Source: Salvator merianae (taxonomy: Eukaryota > Chordata > Lepidosauria > Squamata > Teiidae). Taken from it: a stretch of DNA of 64,000 nt. Under the pieces are notes generated by a model. It ran no database searches and had not been told where the DNA came from. It worked only from the letters and a program-made list of their open reading frames with translations. The stretch's first letter is position 1, and each line of letters opens with the position of its first letter. This document shows, one piece after another, positions 45,691 through 58,055 of this stretch. Location of the stretch: contig QVOM02000034.1 in NCBI GenBank assembly GCA_003586115.2, positions 108,575,510-108,639,509 of the forward strand, in the 5' to 3' direction. A program made the translations under genes and the position numbers.

Positions 45691-47911
45691 TCATTTCTCT
45701 ATAATTCTTGCCTTTTCCATCAGTAATAAATATCATGGTGTTTTTGTGAGCTTACAACTCTTCATTTTTTTTAAGTCCCTCTTTGCCCATTCTTTCACTT
45801 CTTCATTAGGCTTTGCGCTTTCTATTTGAAAGTTGCAATGTAGTGACATCAACTAGCTAATTTTTTTAGCATAATGCATCAAAGTGTAACCTATCAAGCA
45901 GAGTGGCTATAATAGCAATAGGGCCAGGAGGAAGAAGGAAAGCAGTTTTCAAGTACAGTGCCAATTAATTTTAAACCTTTGAAAAACATAGGTATGCAAT
46001 ACTTTCCACGATGGAATCGTTGTTGCATGTGGGGTGGACATGTTTATTTCTTTCAGTTTATTATTCTCTGTACTTAAATGGGCTTTGCATGTTTTAAACA
46101 CTACAGAAATCTTCAAATCCTGTTTGATCAAGCTTAGAAAAAGAGAAAGAAGGAAGCAGGAAATATACGTACCAGGGCAACTCAGTTTCTGAACCGCTTG
46201 CAACTGCTTAAAAACAATATTTGTGCTTTTCTGACCACTTCCTAAAATTTCTTGAATATTTGGTACATGCAGATAGTCTCTTTCTTGCTTTTATACATGC
46301 ACACAGAAAAAAAAAAACGAAACCGTATGGGGGGAATTGCAAGGGAATCATTTACTGCTGTGGTGTTAACACACCATCTTGGAAACCAGCGGCTCGATTT
46401 TCTTTCTGACTGTCCTTTCAAACCACCAACATGTCTGAGAGACAAGATTGCCATGTTATTGCCAATCCTGTAATACAGAGCTTTACACACTAGAAATCAG
46501 TATGGAACACTGCACTCCTGTAACTTTTTACAGCCTTTAAATTGCCAGCCTTCTGACTACATTTCTTCAAACAATATTGCCATCCGAGTGATATCAATCA
46601 AACCGTATTGCCCTTTGATGTCAGGACTCACAGAGTCAGCCCACTTGACTGAATTCTGATTACTTCTGTATTCAGAGGAAAATAAATGTGATTTTAAGAA
46701 GAGATGTAGCCAGGAGTTGTGAGTATTTAATGAAAGCAATACTGATTGGGAAAAAGAATAATGCCTAAAATATGATATTGGGAAGCACACATTTCTATAG
46801 GGAAGTTTCTTTGTCGGATGATGTATGACGGGGCTCCTCCTGAATTTCTTGCAGCTTCTAGCCATCAAACATCAAGACGATAAGAAAAAAAAATGAAGCA
46901 ATTTAACTTCTGGTTTCAGTTTTGATCTGATAGAAATTGAACCAGCTTGTAAATTGTCAGCACACTACTGGTTCTCTTGGGGAAGAGTTCAGCTTACTAG
47001 GCAGCCCTTTACGATGCTTTCCTACTACATGCTCTGCCGACTTAGTTCCTTTCTCTTGCCTTTCGCTGAGCATTTCTAAAATATGGCTCAAGGATAGGAA
47101 CTCTGATCATCCCATAAAAGTGGAAGCCCGAATCATGTTCTTCTAGATTTAAAATACTATGGTGATCGTGCAAAGTCATAGGCAGAGTATAGGCAGCAGC
47201 AATATTAGATGTGGTGACAGAAATAAATAGGCAGGCGGTGCTCGTAAATAGACCAGCCAAAGTTACTAGTGTGTAAACTTACTAGTACACTAAGAAGCTA
47301 CTGTAATATAAACAAAGAAGCTGGCTTGGTTTGTTTTAGATTTTTGTTTTAAGGGCTTCTGCTAAGCAGATGGGAAGCAGAGCAATATGTCCCTACATAA
47401 CCCATAAAGGTAGAAATACCCTCAATAGCTGGCATAAGTGAGATAAAGTTAATTCATCCATCCTCTGGCAGCAGTTTTTCATATCCCATGCAGAGTTCAT
47501 GGCTATTGGATATAGACCACGTCGTTGGCTTATCAGCAGCAATAGTGGGAAATGTAGGGTTGATCTGGCCAGAGATGGGCAAACCTGTCTCGGGAGCTGG
47601 ATTGATTCTCCATGGCCTGGGTAAATAAGACTTTGAAGAATGGAAAACTTTCCCAGGCTCCAGAACCTGGGAAAGGTACGGGGGCGTTCGGCCAGCTGTC
47701 AGGAAGAGGCAATGCTGTTATGATAAACATGTACTTATCAGTATTTGAAGCAGCTGTTGTTATGACTAGTGGCTATGCAAAACAGGTAGCTGCTAGAGCT
47801 ATATATACCAAGGGTGTACTGAATAAAGCAAGCAATTCTTGAGCAATTCTTCATCACACATTGACTCTGGTCAGTCATTGCTTCAGGGAAAGGGTACAGA
47901 AAATCAGTCTT
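45691..47911. other. Unannotated stretch
   Basis: No gene or repeat recognised. An A-run lies at 46307-46317. The part 46930-47150 is repeat-free and complex but shows no reliable exon. Confidence 0.4.
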
Positions 47912-48232
47912 AGGACCTTTTGGAATGGTTGAATCCAAACATTCCAAGGTGGAACAGTCTCCATGGCGTGGCAGCCATCTGCACTACAAGGGCTGGAACA
48001 ACCTGGAACCAGGCTTCCAGCACTCACAGTGCAAATACTGGCCACCCCGCCATGACAGTTGCCATGGAAACATCCGGTCACCGCCATATTGACCAGAAAT
48101 GCAGTGCGTGCACAAAGTAGATGCAAACACTGCATACCCAGAGCAGTCCAGCTGCTCCTGGTACAGCTGTGGAGAACTTTGCTTGTGAGCGTGCAGGCAC
48201 TCACTAGTGTGCAAATGCAAACCAGCCTTTAA
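47912..48232 (+). mobile_element. HP element copy (subgroup A)
   Basis: The left end near TAGGACCTTTTGGAATGG; the modules CCGCCATGACAGTTGCCATGG, ACCGCCATATTGACCAG, CATACCCAGAGCAGTCCAGC and GTGTGCAAATGCAAACCAGCC at the right end match 37553-37961 in order. An early hairpin pairs GGAATGGTTG with AACATTCC. Confidence 0.6.
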
Positions 48233-48899
48233 AGTACTGAAAGACATATTTCAAGGGCAGTCCACATTATAGATAGGTCATGCCAGCCCAGCAACTTCCA
48301 TAGCTGCTGGCAACGGCATTTTTTAGCTGGGTGGGCAGAAGCGACACACTTTCATGCCCACTTCTGGGAGCCTAGCAGATGGCACCAGACTCCTCATGGC
48401 TATGGTCAGAGTCAGCTATTCATGCCCATCTGCACATGAGCATCTGGTTCATTCTACCACCAAGCCACACTTGGGAGACTGCTTTTAAGTAGGTTCCCAT
48501 TAGGGCAGGCTACAGCTTCATTTTTGCACTGTAGGTGGCTTCAAGGCCTAGACCCATGCAGATCAGTCCCAGTAGACATCGTCTCCAGGTAGACTAGTCT
48601 GGCATGCCAACACCACGTTTTTCAGGAGCTGCTGGCATTGGCCAGCAGTGCAATCCAAATGCAGCTGAAAAGACCTACCCCCTTTCTAGTGCAGTGCTTC
48701 ATGGGACAAAAGTGATTTTTACAGGTAGTGGGTAGAAAAAGCTTCTACTACACCACCACTGCTAATCAACAAGCATCGCAGCTGCAAGCAAACCCTACTT
48801 CTATCCCAGGCTGGAATTTGATCTCACTGTATTTTCCAATGCTCACTAGATACCCTGTGCGTGGATTTTAAAATTAATAAAATAAATAAGCACCTCACT
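48233..48899. other. Unannotated, moderately GC-rich stretch
   Basis: No gene. Short inverted pairs (for example GGAGCTGCTGGCATTGGCCAG near 48628) suggest old DNA-transposon remains, but ends and sister copies were not found. Confidence 0.4.
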
Positions 48900-49390
48900 T
48901 CTAACTATTGATCCTGACATAACCTCTGAATGCTTATTTAATTACTGCCATAGACTCAATCTTATAGTTCCTTATTTAATTAAATTCTCTTTAAGGTGGT
49001 CCGGCTCCTATGAGCTAATTAAAATCTAGCTGTCAACTGCTAGCCTTTCTGATTATTTTTAAAGGATTTTTACCAGTTGTATTCTCCCTCTATCGTTGCT
49101 GTATATTACAGTAAACGTTTAACACAATCATACAGATTTACTCCACCCTTAGACAGCTCATTTTTCTAGAAGTGACATATGTCACCAAACAGCTTGAAGT
49201 TCCCCAAACTCCTTTTTCTTTTCCCAGCTGTCAAATGAATCTCTGTGCCCTTCTAGGCAACCTCCAATCTTTGACTGCATACAGAATTAATTTTAATCGA
49301 ATCCGTCTTTTGCCACCGGTGTAACTATGCTTTTCCCCTTAAAGGTCATTTGTGCTCAAAAACAATCAACCTGTCTCTGATATGTTGTTG
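48900..49390. other. Candidate conserved non-coding stretch
   Basis: Repeat-free, complex AT-rich sequence with TTTAATTAAATT, GAGCTAATTAAAATC and AATTAATTTTAATCG cores, and AGCTGTCAA twice. This texture is typical of deeply conserved vertebrate enhancers. It is inference only. Confidence 0.3.
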
Positions 49391-49499
49391 GAGGAGCTAG
49401 AATGAATTCCAAAAAAAGAAAAGAAGAAGAAGAAACCCAATCTGCTGAGTTTTTTTATTCCAGGGTTCCAAAGGTGTCATAATATTTTCATATCTGTCT

Positions 49500-49619
49500 A
49501 AGGCTGCACCCAGACATCACTTACTTATTCTGCTATGTTTGAATATTCTGGAATAAAGCATGGATATTCCAAAATATCCAAATATAGTGGAATAAGCAAG
49601 CAACATCTGGATGCAGCCT
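49500..49619. mobile_element. Short foldback element, GGCTGCATCC family (copy 1)
   Basis: The whole element is a palindrome: AAGGCTGCACCCAGAC at one end, GTC/TGGATGCAGCCT at the other, with GAATATTCTGGAATAAAGCA and its near-complement in the middle. Sister copies at 56679-56819 and 62063-62204. Confidence 0.8.
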
Positions 49620-50139
49620 AAATCAATCACTTGTCTGTTGCTCTTCAAGGAGGAGACAGTATTTTAAGAACTTTCTACACTTTGACTTTTGTGTTGGAAT
49701 CCATTAATTTTAAGTCAACACAATATCTGACACATTTGTATGGCATGATGCTGTTTCTTTGCTTGGCTAGATATCTGAAACAGGTGCAACCAATGAGGGC
49801 CATCAGAGGTCCTTTGCAGCAAGCAAGGAGTAGAGCTCACAAACCTCATCAGTCTCACCTGCTCAAATCAGCTGTCCTAGACCTACTGTTGCAGTAGCCA
49901 ATATGGAAAAATTGAATGCGATATGCAGTGTGTAGCAATCACTGATGCTGGTATGGAGGAATATCAGTTGCTGCTGACCACTAAAAAATCCATCATAAAT
50001 AACAGAGATCCGGTAGTCCTGATCAGGTTTGTGTGTAGATGTGGAGCACTATTTGACAAGGATGGTCTTCTCTGAAGATGTGGCACACACACACGCCCAA
50101 CAGGTGGACTTCCATTCCAATCTACATTTTCAAATGGTA
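49620..50139. other. Unannotated stretch
   Basis: No gene or repeat recognised. Confidence 0.4.
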
Positions 50140-50300
50140 TCATCATCGTTATTTATTGTTTGTAGCCTTTATATGCTACTCACTCTAGATGGAGCTGAGA
50201 GGAGTCTCTCTGCATCTTCCTGGCCAAACTGGGATTCTAACCCAAGGTCTATGAGGGTCTAGCTAAACACAGAACCTCCAATACTACGCTGGCTTAATGC
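50140..50300 (+). repeat. Sauropsid repeat with reversed tRNA-like segment
   Basis: TTATTTATTGTTTGTAGCC, then CAAACTGGGATTCTAACCCA, then CAATACTACGCTGGCTT follow the common repeat 'CTGGGATTCGAACCC...CTACACCACGCTGGCT'. The GGGATTCTAACCC piece looks like a box B on the minus strand. Confidence 0.55.
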
Positions 50301-50575
50301 AAGCTGTACACTGACTTAATACACAGGGCATCATTTTTTCCATTAGTTTATTCCCCCAATCCCACTGGTAACCAGCTAGTTCTTGTTGTCTCTAATAATA
50401 TTATAAACCAATATTCACAAAGAGAAAATAGAACAGGAGCAGAAACGAAAATAGAAAATAAGCCTTATGAAGGAAATATCCAAAAGACACTGAATAGCAC
50501 TGAAAGGCTATTAATTGTCTTACTCTGAAACATTTTTTTTCATTTCACCTATCAGTGCACTTTGCACTTCTTTCT

Positions 50576-50905
50576 TAGAGATGTGCAAATCTGGATCAGG
50601 TTCACCCAATTCAAATCAAAACAAATGGTTCAAGCCAGTTCAAACTGAACTGAACTACTTCCTAGGTGAAAGTCACTGGCTTGATTCAAACTGAACCAAA
50701 GGTGTTCCTTTGAACGAGGTCAAGCCAAAGAGTTTGAATTGAACCGTTGGATATTGACCCTGTCTGAGCCTTTAAATAGGGTTGTTTAATGCGTTCCAAT
50801 GTGCTTTTTACTCATCAAACAGTTTGGGAACTGTTCACCGTTGGGTTCAAACCGGGTAGAGCCTGCTTGACCTAGTTCTAGATCGAACTGAACTCACCGT
50901 GAAGT
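50576..50905. mobile_element. hAT-like element, TAGRGATGTGCA family (copy 3), right end lost
   Basis: The left end TAGAGATGTGCAAATC and a body of GGTTCAA/TTGAACC pieces match 12990-13308, including the shared CCTTTAAATAGGG segment and GTTCTAGATCGAACTGAACT near the right side. The final inverted end is missing, so no duplication can be read. Confidence 0.65.
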
Positions 50906-51821
50906 GCTCAAATTTTCATTAACTGTAACAATTTCCCTACAGAGTTTCAGAAGAACATGTCCCAAATGTTGATGCTATCGGCTGTAGTTCCTTGGGTTTG
51001 CCTTTTTTACACAAGATATTTTCTGGTTGGTCATCCTCATCCCATGGAAAGAAGACAGGCTTCTTTATCGTTAACATTCTAATATCCTTCACAGTGAGCA
51101 CAGCCAAGTACCAAGCAAAAATGCTTTCATTTGCTCAAACTTTTGGACTGAATGAGTAATAAACTTTTTCTGTTCTTATTCACGTAGCATGTTTTATTGA
51201 CGTTTGATCTTCACTTCGTGATTGCTCCATATTCCTATTGAAAGGATAGAAAAGTTACCAGATTAAATGGACATGGAGATTTTGTTACAGGTGATGGGAA
51301 TTATCTTTTTCACTGTCTAGGGTATGCTTCTTTATCATTGGAGATCCAAAGGCTATCAAATAATAAGATCTTGGATAACCTTCCTAAAGCTGCATGGTGA
51401 AAATGTACATCGGTTTTAAGAAATCACACCTCCAGACCAGCGCTATGATCCTCAGCATGGGTGTCCACACAAACACGCATATATACATGCATTTGGAAGT
51501 AGTTTCCATTAAGCCCTTAAGGACTTACTTATGCACAGGACTGAATTGTAAGAACTCCAGATATTATAATTGCACACCTCCAAACAAATATCTATTCACC
51601 TCCACATTTCATCTATGCATGTATGGCACCCGAAAAGGGACAGGACGACTGCAAAGTTGCAGTCAAACCCAAAGCAGTACAGAATCAAGGGTTGTTGTGT
51701 TGACGAGCACACTCGGTCCTGGTTTTCATTATTCAATTTCTTATCGGCAAACTTTGAGAATTGGAATGTTCTCCAACGCAGCATGAGTGGAGAGGGGCTA
51801 TGGAAATCCAAATGTGCTTGA
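50906..51821. other. Unannotated stretch
   Basis: A 130-codon open frame (51394-51786) has no motif that I recognise. No repeats noted. Confidence 0.4.
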
Positions 51822-51910
51822 ATTACAACTCCCATCATCCTTGACTGTTGGCTGCAACGGCTGGGGGTGATGGGAGTTCAACAACATCTGAAAGACCTCA
51901 GGTTCCAAGC
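51822..51910. repeat. ACAACTCCCATCATC repeat (copy 3)
   Basis: ATTACAACTCCCATCATCC and GGGGTGATGGGAGTTCAAC are inverted arms, followed by AACATCTGAAAGACCTCAGG. This is a very common sauropsid dispersed palindromic repeat that I recognise by eye. Confidence 0.75.
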
Positions 51911-53139
51911 TTGTGCTTTGGAACATGAAGGATAAAGGAAGATCATAGGGTGGCATTGCTGGACACCTGCCACTGCACATACTCCAACAGAGGGCACAGC
52001 AACAACTGCCAATGCTTCTTGATTATATTTTCCCTTCTTCTTTCTTCTCCTCTTATTGTCTGTCCCCATTTTATTGTCAGTTTTTAAGGGTGTGACTCAG
52101 ACTTTTGCATCATTTTTAGTGGGAAAGCTAGGCAACCTTTTCAGAGCATAAATTCAGTGTTCTCTATCCAAATAACCTACATTTTATAATCATTCAAGTA
52201 TCCATTACATTCAGCCAAATTTCAGGAGTGATGATCCTGCAGGTACATCTCACAGATTATCAAAATACACACAGTTTATCTGCCATAATAGTAACAATGT
52301 GATGCTATCCAGATACTGCTGGATTACATCTCTCTACTGGCCAAGGTAGCTGCAAACCAAAATCCAGCAATATCCATAGGGACCCACAGTGACTATTCCA
52401 GAAACAGCATTCTCCAGTCATCAGTTTCCCTGCTTTGCTCTCTTCCTGTTTCCTTTCCAGTGGCCTTTCTAGCATGTGTCTAGAGAATATAGTGCACTCA
52501 ATGGAAAGCAAAAGAAATCATTTGGGAAGCCAAAGAACAGGATTTCAAACAATGAAAAACCTCCTCCTTAAACAACTGCATAACTTTGGCAGGATCTGCA
52601 AAGTGCCTTCTTCATGGTGCCATGAATGTGCCATAACAGGGCAGAGTCTGCACACCCCTGCTCCCTTGCAGTGTCTGCAACGATCTGCTCTTGTCCTGCC
52701 ATCAGGTCGTCATAGGGTATCCTTAGGACCCCTGGACTGCAAAGCAGGAAGAATTGCTCTGAGAGCTTTTCCTCCCACTCACAGCTGGTGGCTCTGCTGC
52801 CACCGAACTGCACTGCCACTTCCTCTCAAGGGGACTTACCTGTCTCCTCAATGGCCTGTATAAAGTTACCAAACACCAGAAATAGCCCATGGGGCCATTT
52901 CCTGTATTCAATGACCCACCCCCAGCTGTGAGCTTGATGGCCAGGGTGATCTTTAAGAGAACTGCTACTACTGAAGCACTCCTCAAGTCACAAGAAGAAG
53001 AGCACTATGCTTGTGATGCACAGGTCTTACCTTTGCTGAGTAAACTGCAATTATCCGTGTTCCTTTTTCCTTTAGGTCTCAGGTCCTCATTCATCTAACA
53101 GAGCTTCCTTCTGGCAAAGTGATAAACAAAGTCCTCCTA
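51911..53139. other. Unannotated stretch
   Basis: No repeat family recognised. The 142-codon open frame (52435-52863) shows no domain and no convincing splice context. Confidence 0.4.
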
Positions 53140-53252
53140 CAACAGCTTTCATCAGTCTGCTGCCTTCCAGATAGTCTGAACAACTACCAAAAGTTGATGG
53201 GAGTTCTAGTGTAAAACATGTAAATGGCACCAGGTGCCCCAAGAATATTGTG
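53140..53252. repeat. ACAACTCCCATCATC repeat (copy 4), drifted
   Basis: TGCCTTCCAGATAGTCTGAA, GTTGATGGGAGTTCTAGTG and AATGGCACCAGGTGCCCCAAG follow the family order. Confidence 0.6.
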
Positions 53253-54311
53253 GTACAGTAAGTCTCTCTTCATAGGATGCTGTAGGTGTTAGCTATGTAT
53301 CAGTGGTGGCTATGCCAAGATGGCAGCTATGTATCAGTAAGCATATAATTAAGGATTTTCTTTGATGGCATTGCCATACCTGCTCCAGGTGTCTAGTTTT
53401 CTAAGTGCCAAAGCAATATAAAGCATGGGACACCATTTTGAAAGATGCTTCCAAGCTGCCATACGTAGTCAAGGAAAATGATACGGTTTACTCAGTTCTG
53501 ATATGGCAGCTATCTCTTTGGCTGTCTCTTTGGAATTAGTTTGTGTTTTGCAGCTGGACATTTTAAAGATGATAAATGAATGAAGGGCATTCTTCTGTCA
53601 CTGCTGAAAATGGGTTTGGGACATTTCATGTCTATCCTTAGGTTTCTTTGATGGTCAGTCTCAAGACAACTTACCTGTCTGATTTTCAAACTAAATGCAA
53701 CACTGTTGTGGCACTCTAAGATGCTTGATTATTACTTTTTTCCAAACTGCTGACAGGTTTTGATTTCTGCTGCCCCTTTACTTTGAGTTTTCTTTTCACT
53801 GTTTTTTTTTTAAATTGGTAGTTCCTGACAAATCATTTTTAATCTGTTTCTGAGCATTTGCTCATGAGTGAGGAAATAATTATCATCAATAGTTGGCACC
53901 TAAAAATCTCTTCTTATGTACCAAAATTATACTTTCATGCCAATAAATAATATGGAATACACATACAACACCTTAGGGCAAATGCTTTAAATGAAAAAAA
54001 AAAAAGCACCTGATTTTCTCAAACATACTAATGGCTTCAGGGGCACTTTGTGGTGTTGGTAGACTTTGGCAATCAGGCTGAGAGGTACATAAATTCTATC
54101 CAAAGGTCAGCAAGATTTATGAGTCCAGCTCTCATGTTTAATCTATCAGTCCAGAACAATGATATCTGCATACTAATAATCTGCTTATTCCTTAAAGTAC
54201 TATTTCTGTACACATCTCTACAGCTCCAAGAAGCCATATTAAATCGGTGAAACAAAGGCTGCATGGATATTTAAACAGGTATCCATAATTCTAGCTTTTA
54301 TAAAACCCAAA
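53253..54311. other. Unannotated stretch
   Basis: No gene or repeat recognised; T- and A-runs near 53801 and 53995. Confidence 0.4.
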
Positions 54312-54970
54312 GACAGATATATTTATTATTTACTTATTTCAAAATTTCTGTCCTGGTTCCCATTAAAAATATTATATCAAAGCAGTTCAGAAACATCATT
54401 AAAACAGCTAAAACCAGCAATTACATGAAAATGTTAATGAAATCAGAGGAGGAAGAGAAAACACTCATCCTGGGAAGGCCTGGATAAAAAGTTGGGTCTT
54501 CAGTAGGTGCCTGAAAGTCAGACGTGTAGACACCTCGTGGATATTAGAGGGGGGACTCTTCCAAACAATAGGCCTCACCATGGAGAAGTCCAGCTTCAGG
54601 TAGTTACAAGGTGGCATTCAGTAATTGGTAGTATCAACAGCAGGGTACGCACACCCCAAAGATCTTAATGATCTCACAGGTCTGAGAGAAGTCATCTGCT
54701 AAGTAAGCTGGTCTCAAGCTGTTAAGGGCCTTTTATGTCAAAGATAAATCTTTGAATCTGGCAGCCCAGTAGCTAATTGGCCACCAGTGCACATGCTTAA
54801 GCAAAGGGGTGATGTGTGCATGGCAGGTTGCACCAAGCAACAAATCTAGCTGCCACACCGTGCATTAGTTGCAGCTTCCAGAGAAGGTACAATGACGACA
54901 CTGCACACCACGCATGACAAGAATCTAAACGTGAGCAATGTATGGTCGGAAATCAGCTGTGAAAGATCTA
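54312..54970 (+). repeat. Long sauropsid interspersed repeat
   Basis: TATTTATTATTTACTTATTT, AGCAGTTCAGAAACATC, TTAAAACAGCTAAAACC, AAAAGTTGGGTCTTCAGTAG, CCTCACCATGGAGAAGTCC, GTAGCTAATTGGCCACCAGTG and CATTAGTTGCAGCTTCC are recognisable pieces of a repeat that I know from lizard and bird genomes. The family name is not certain. It is uninterrupted for about 650 bp but decayed. Confidence 0.65.
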
Positions 54971-55039
54971 AGCCTAAAGAAATATATGACTATTTCTTTC
55001 CCCACTAAATGCTTCTTCCTAATGTAAGTCTTTTAAATA

Positions 55040-55190
55040 GGTCTTTGTCGTGGACCGTTCACTACACCACAGTCTAATCTTCCTCCTAGGAGGGTCATGA
55101 AGATAAAATAGTGGGAGAACAGTATGGTCCTTGTCCAGTTCTTTGGAGAAAAGCTGGGATATAAATGCTGTAAATAAACCCTAGAAACAA
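55040..55190 (+). repeat. 3' part of a SINE or LINE
   Basis: CCTAGGAGGGTCATGAAGAT, AAAATAGTGGGAGAAC and AAAGCTGGGATATAAATG-CTGTAAATAAA match the common 'GAGGATAAAATGGGGAGAA...AAGGTGGGATATAAATGTAATAAATAAA' tail. Confidence 0.65.
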
Positions 55191-56140
55191 ATTATTATTT
55201 TTCTTTCTATGTGCCTGTTATTTTTTAGGAATCAATATGTATGTCACATACCTGTGAATTTCTGAAACATTGCCTCTGTTTTGTCACAGAACTAAATGAC
55301 CGACAGAATGACAGAAAATAACCAACATGCTTCCGTTGAAGCTCAACCCAAGAATTAACTGTTATAGTGATGGGCAAACTGTCTACCACCAGTGAGAATA
55401 AAGACCTTTACAAAAATGCCACCTTTTCTTACTTTTAGCCACCATGTGGAAGGACACCTGAAAAGTTGTCTATATTAAAAACTCAACTGCTACATTTGTC
55501 TTTTGTGGCTGCCTTCACTGAAACTCTAAGCACACCTGTGGGAAAATCAAGCTTATGATTAGAGGCGTCTTTGAACTTCCTACTGACTGTTTTTCATTTA
55601 CATTTTAGAATTTAAATGGACAAGTGAGGTCGCCTCTTCAGCATGTGGTGGGAACTTCAAAGAAACTTCTGCTGTATTCAGAATGTGTTTCAGTGTGGTC
55701 GCTGAGAACACAAAATTCTCTCCCATGCAAAATTGTACCTGCTAAGACACTTAAAACAAAGAAATCATGGGAACATGACCAATAGTTTTTCTTCAGAAAT
55801 GAGTAGTGGTTTAATTAATTGACCAATCTATTAAAATACATATAAATGAATGAAGAGTTCTCTTATTAGAAAAAGTACTAAATTTAAGCCTTAATATTCC
55901 AAAACTGAAAGACCCACACTGCTCCCTTGTGTGTCTGTGACAGCTGCAGTCTGACATGATGAGCCTTTACTCAGCAGTAATTCCTATAGAATATAATACT
56001 GCTGAGTCCAAAGCAAAGGTGCATATGATTTCAGATTCAGTTGACTCAACCAACTGATCAATCAACAAAAAGCTTTATACCGCAATCTGAGGCCCATCCA
56101 TTCAAAAACAAATCCCACTGTCTTCATTTATACTTCCTGC
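55191..56140. other. Unannotated AT-rich stretch
   Basis: No gene or repeat recognised. Confidence 0.4.
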
Positions 56141-56148
56141 CAAATAAA

Positions 56149-56357
56149 CAGCGGTGGTCGGCGGCTTTAAGTCCGAGTGTTTGCACCCCGCGTGAAATGC
56201 ACCATGGCCATTCGCAGGGCCTCTGGGCCTCCATACTGCCTCAGCAGGTCACTCTGACCTGCTGAGGCAGTACAGAGGCCCGGAGGTCCAGCAAATGGTC
56301 ATGGTGTGCTTTGCGCAGGGTGCAAACACCAGGGCTTAAAGCCACCAGCCACTGCTG
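56149..56357. mobile_element. Foldback hAT-like element (copy 2), perfect target duplication
   Basis: It starts CAGCGGTGGTCGGCGGC and ends GCCACCAGCCACTGCTG; the two halves are about 104-bp inverted arms. The centre is a perfect hairpin (TGCCTCAGCAGGTCA around CTC). Both flanks are CAAATAAA (56141-56148, 56358-56365), an exact 8-bp duplication. Same family as 13409-13605. The clear CAG start and 8-bp duplication place it in the hAT superfamily. Confidence 0.9.
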
Positions 56358-56365
56358 CAAATAAA

Positions 56366-56678
56366 TATGCACTAGATTGAGGTATCTGTGGATTAACTTG
56401 GTGTGGAGAGGAGAAAGATCTGAGCCTACTCTGATTTTCATGAGATACTGTAATTACACCATTCTCACAATTAGTAAATACATCCAAATGCATCTAAATA
56501 CATTTCACTGATATTAAGGGCAAGCTTAACTATTGTCTGCTCGTTGTATTCAATGGTGCTTCCTTTCAGGAAAAGTGGTTAATATTTCAGCCTTAATTAG
56601 ACAGCTATAAAGGCACATGACTAATCAACTAAATTATTTAGCTGATAGCCCTGACATACGTTCTGTATTAAAATAATA
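56366..56678. other. Unannotated stretch
   Basis: No gene, repeat or regulatory signal recognised. Confidence 0.4.
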
Positions 56679-56819
56679 CTGGCTGCATCCAGATGTTGCT
56701 TATTTATTCCGCTATATTTGAATATTCCAGAACAAGGCATGGATATTCCAGAATATCCATGCTTTTTTCCAGAATATCCAAGTTTATTGGAATAAGTAAT
56801 CAAAGTCAGAACACAGCCC
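56679..56819. mobile_element. Short foldback element, GGCTGCATCC family (copy 2)
   Basis: The left end ACTGGCTGCATCCAGATG is paired with a more decayed right end (AGTCAGAACACAGCC). The middle is a near-perfect palindrome around ATGGATATTCCAGAATATCC. Confidence 0.75.
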
Positions 56820-57959
56820 CAGGTTTCCCTTTCACATTTTGGAGTTTTTCTTGCTATTACGATTACATATTTACTAATCCCTTCAATAATAAGTATTCTC
56901 AAGATATTTATTCTGTTCTGAAAGACTCAAAGTTTTTCCTCCTACCCATTTTTTTTTCTCACAACAACCTTCTACAGTAGACAGTAAGTGAAAGCCCAAA
57001 GGTTTCTGCAGATTTAGACCTACTTTAGCAAATGAAAGCAAACTAAACATTATGCGTCTCCAGCTCTGATGCAATTTGTATAGTTAACGTGTGCAGAAGA
57101 AACATCAGATCTGACAATGATTTATTGCAATCAGTCCTGAATTGATTTGTAATAAGTGATTACTCATATTCTCTGTTCTTTTCTAACGTGTTGCTGAATA
57201 ATAGAAACACTAGTTGAGAGATGCCCAAATATTCCTTGCTCCCACCCACAATATTTCAGTGCTGTTTCATCTTGTTTGGGTGGCTGGATGCTGTAATTGG
57301 TTGTGCTATTTTATATAAAGGGGTATAGAACCCACATGAAAAGAAGAATAGACTTCTCTTATCTCTGGGGGCATGTACAAAATGAAATTATTCAGGAGGA
57401 AATAATATGTTGTGGGATTTATTTCAGACAGTCACCATTTTGGCCACCTCAAGGGTGGGAAAGGTGGGATCATCTGTGAAGGTGTCAACAATGCTGGTTA
57501 AACAGACAGTTCCTTGCAGTGGATTGTGGCTTCCAAATCCTAACAGTTGCAGAACTGAAGTTCTTCTGATGCAAGGTGTCCATCTGGGCTGTTTTTGCAA
57601 AGGACCAGAAGTCAGTCCTGGAAGCTGACCATTTTCAATCTAACATAAAATCAGCACAAGTCAAAGCTGGCCCCATTAATGTGTCTCCTCCCTTGTCCAT
57701 CACTCCACACAGCAGAAAAGAAGGCAAATTGGCTGGTGATCCACCCTCAGGGTCATTTATCATGGCCTATAGCTCCAAGGGCAGTTTCCATGGCTCCAGG
57801 GTGCCTGTAGGACAATAGAGGGTGGGCCCATTTGCCCACCAAGCCCTGGAAAGACTCAAGAGGTGAGCACTGTAGGCCATGCAAATGCAGCCCATGAAGT
57901 AAATAGTAATTGAAAAGTGTATAAATGTCACACTGTAGCCACCAACTTTTCTGTCTTGG
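56820..57959. other. Unannotated stretch
   Basis: No gene recognised. From 57420 the sequence is more GC-rich and may contain old repeat material belonging with the following pair. Confidence 0.35.
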
Positions 57960-58055
57960 AAGATCCTCTCTCCTTCATTAAAATGAAAGCAGACACATGT
58001 ATATAATTGAGACAATGCAGTTCTAATCACTGGTTCTCTGGAGGGACTCAGACCA
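57960..58055 (-). repeat. Diverged direct repeat, first copy
   Basis: CTCTCTCCTTCATTAAAATG, GACAATGCAGTTCTAATCAC and TTCTCTGGAGGGACTCAG align in order and orientation with 58683-58790. Minus-strand translations of the two are loosely alike, but stops and drift prevent any call. The strand given is arbitrary. Confidence 0.6.

Noticed and set aside
45183..45704. 173-codon open frame rich in Ser, Phe and Leu
   Set aside because: It is a translation of a CT-only microsatellite; composition explains the absence of stops.
51394..51786. 130-codon open frame as a possible exon
   Set aside because: No domain, no repeated family and no convincing splice sites around it; chance length is plausible.
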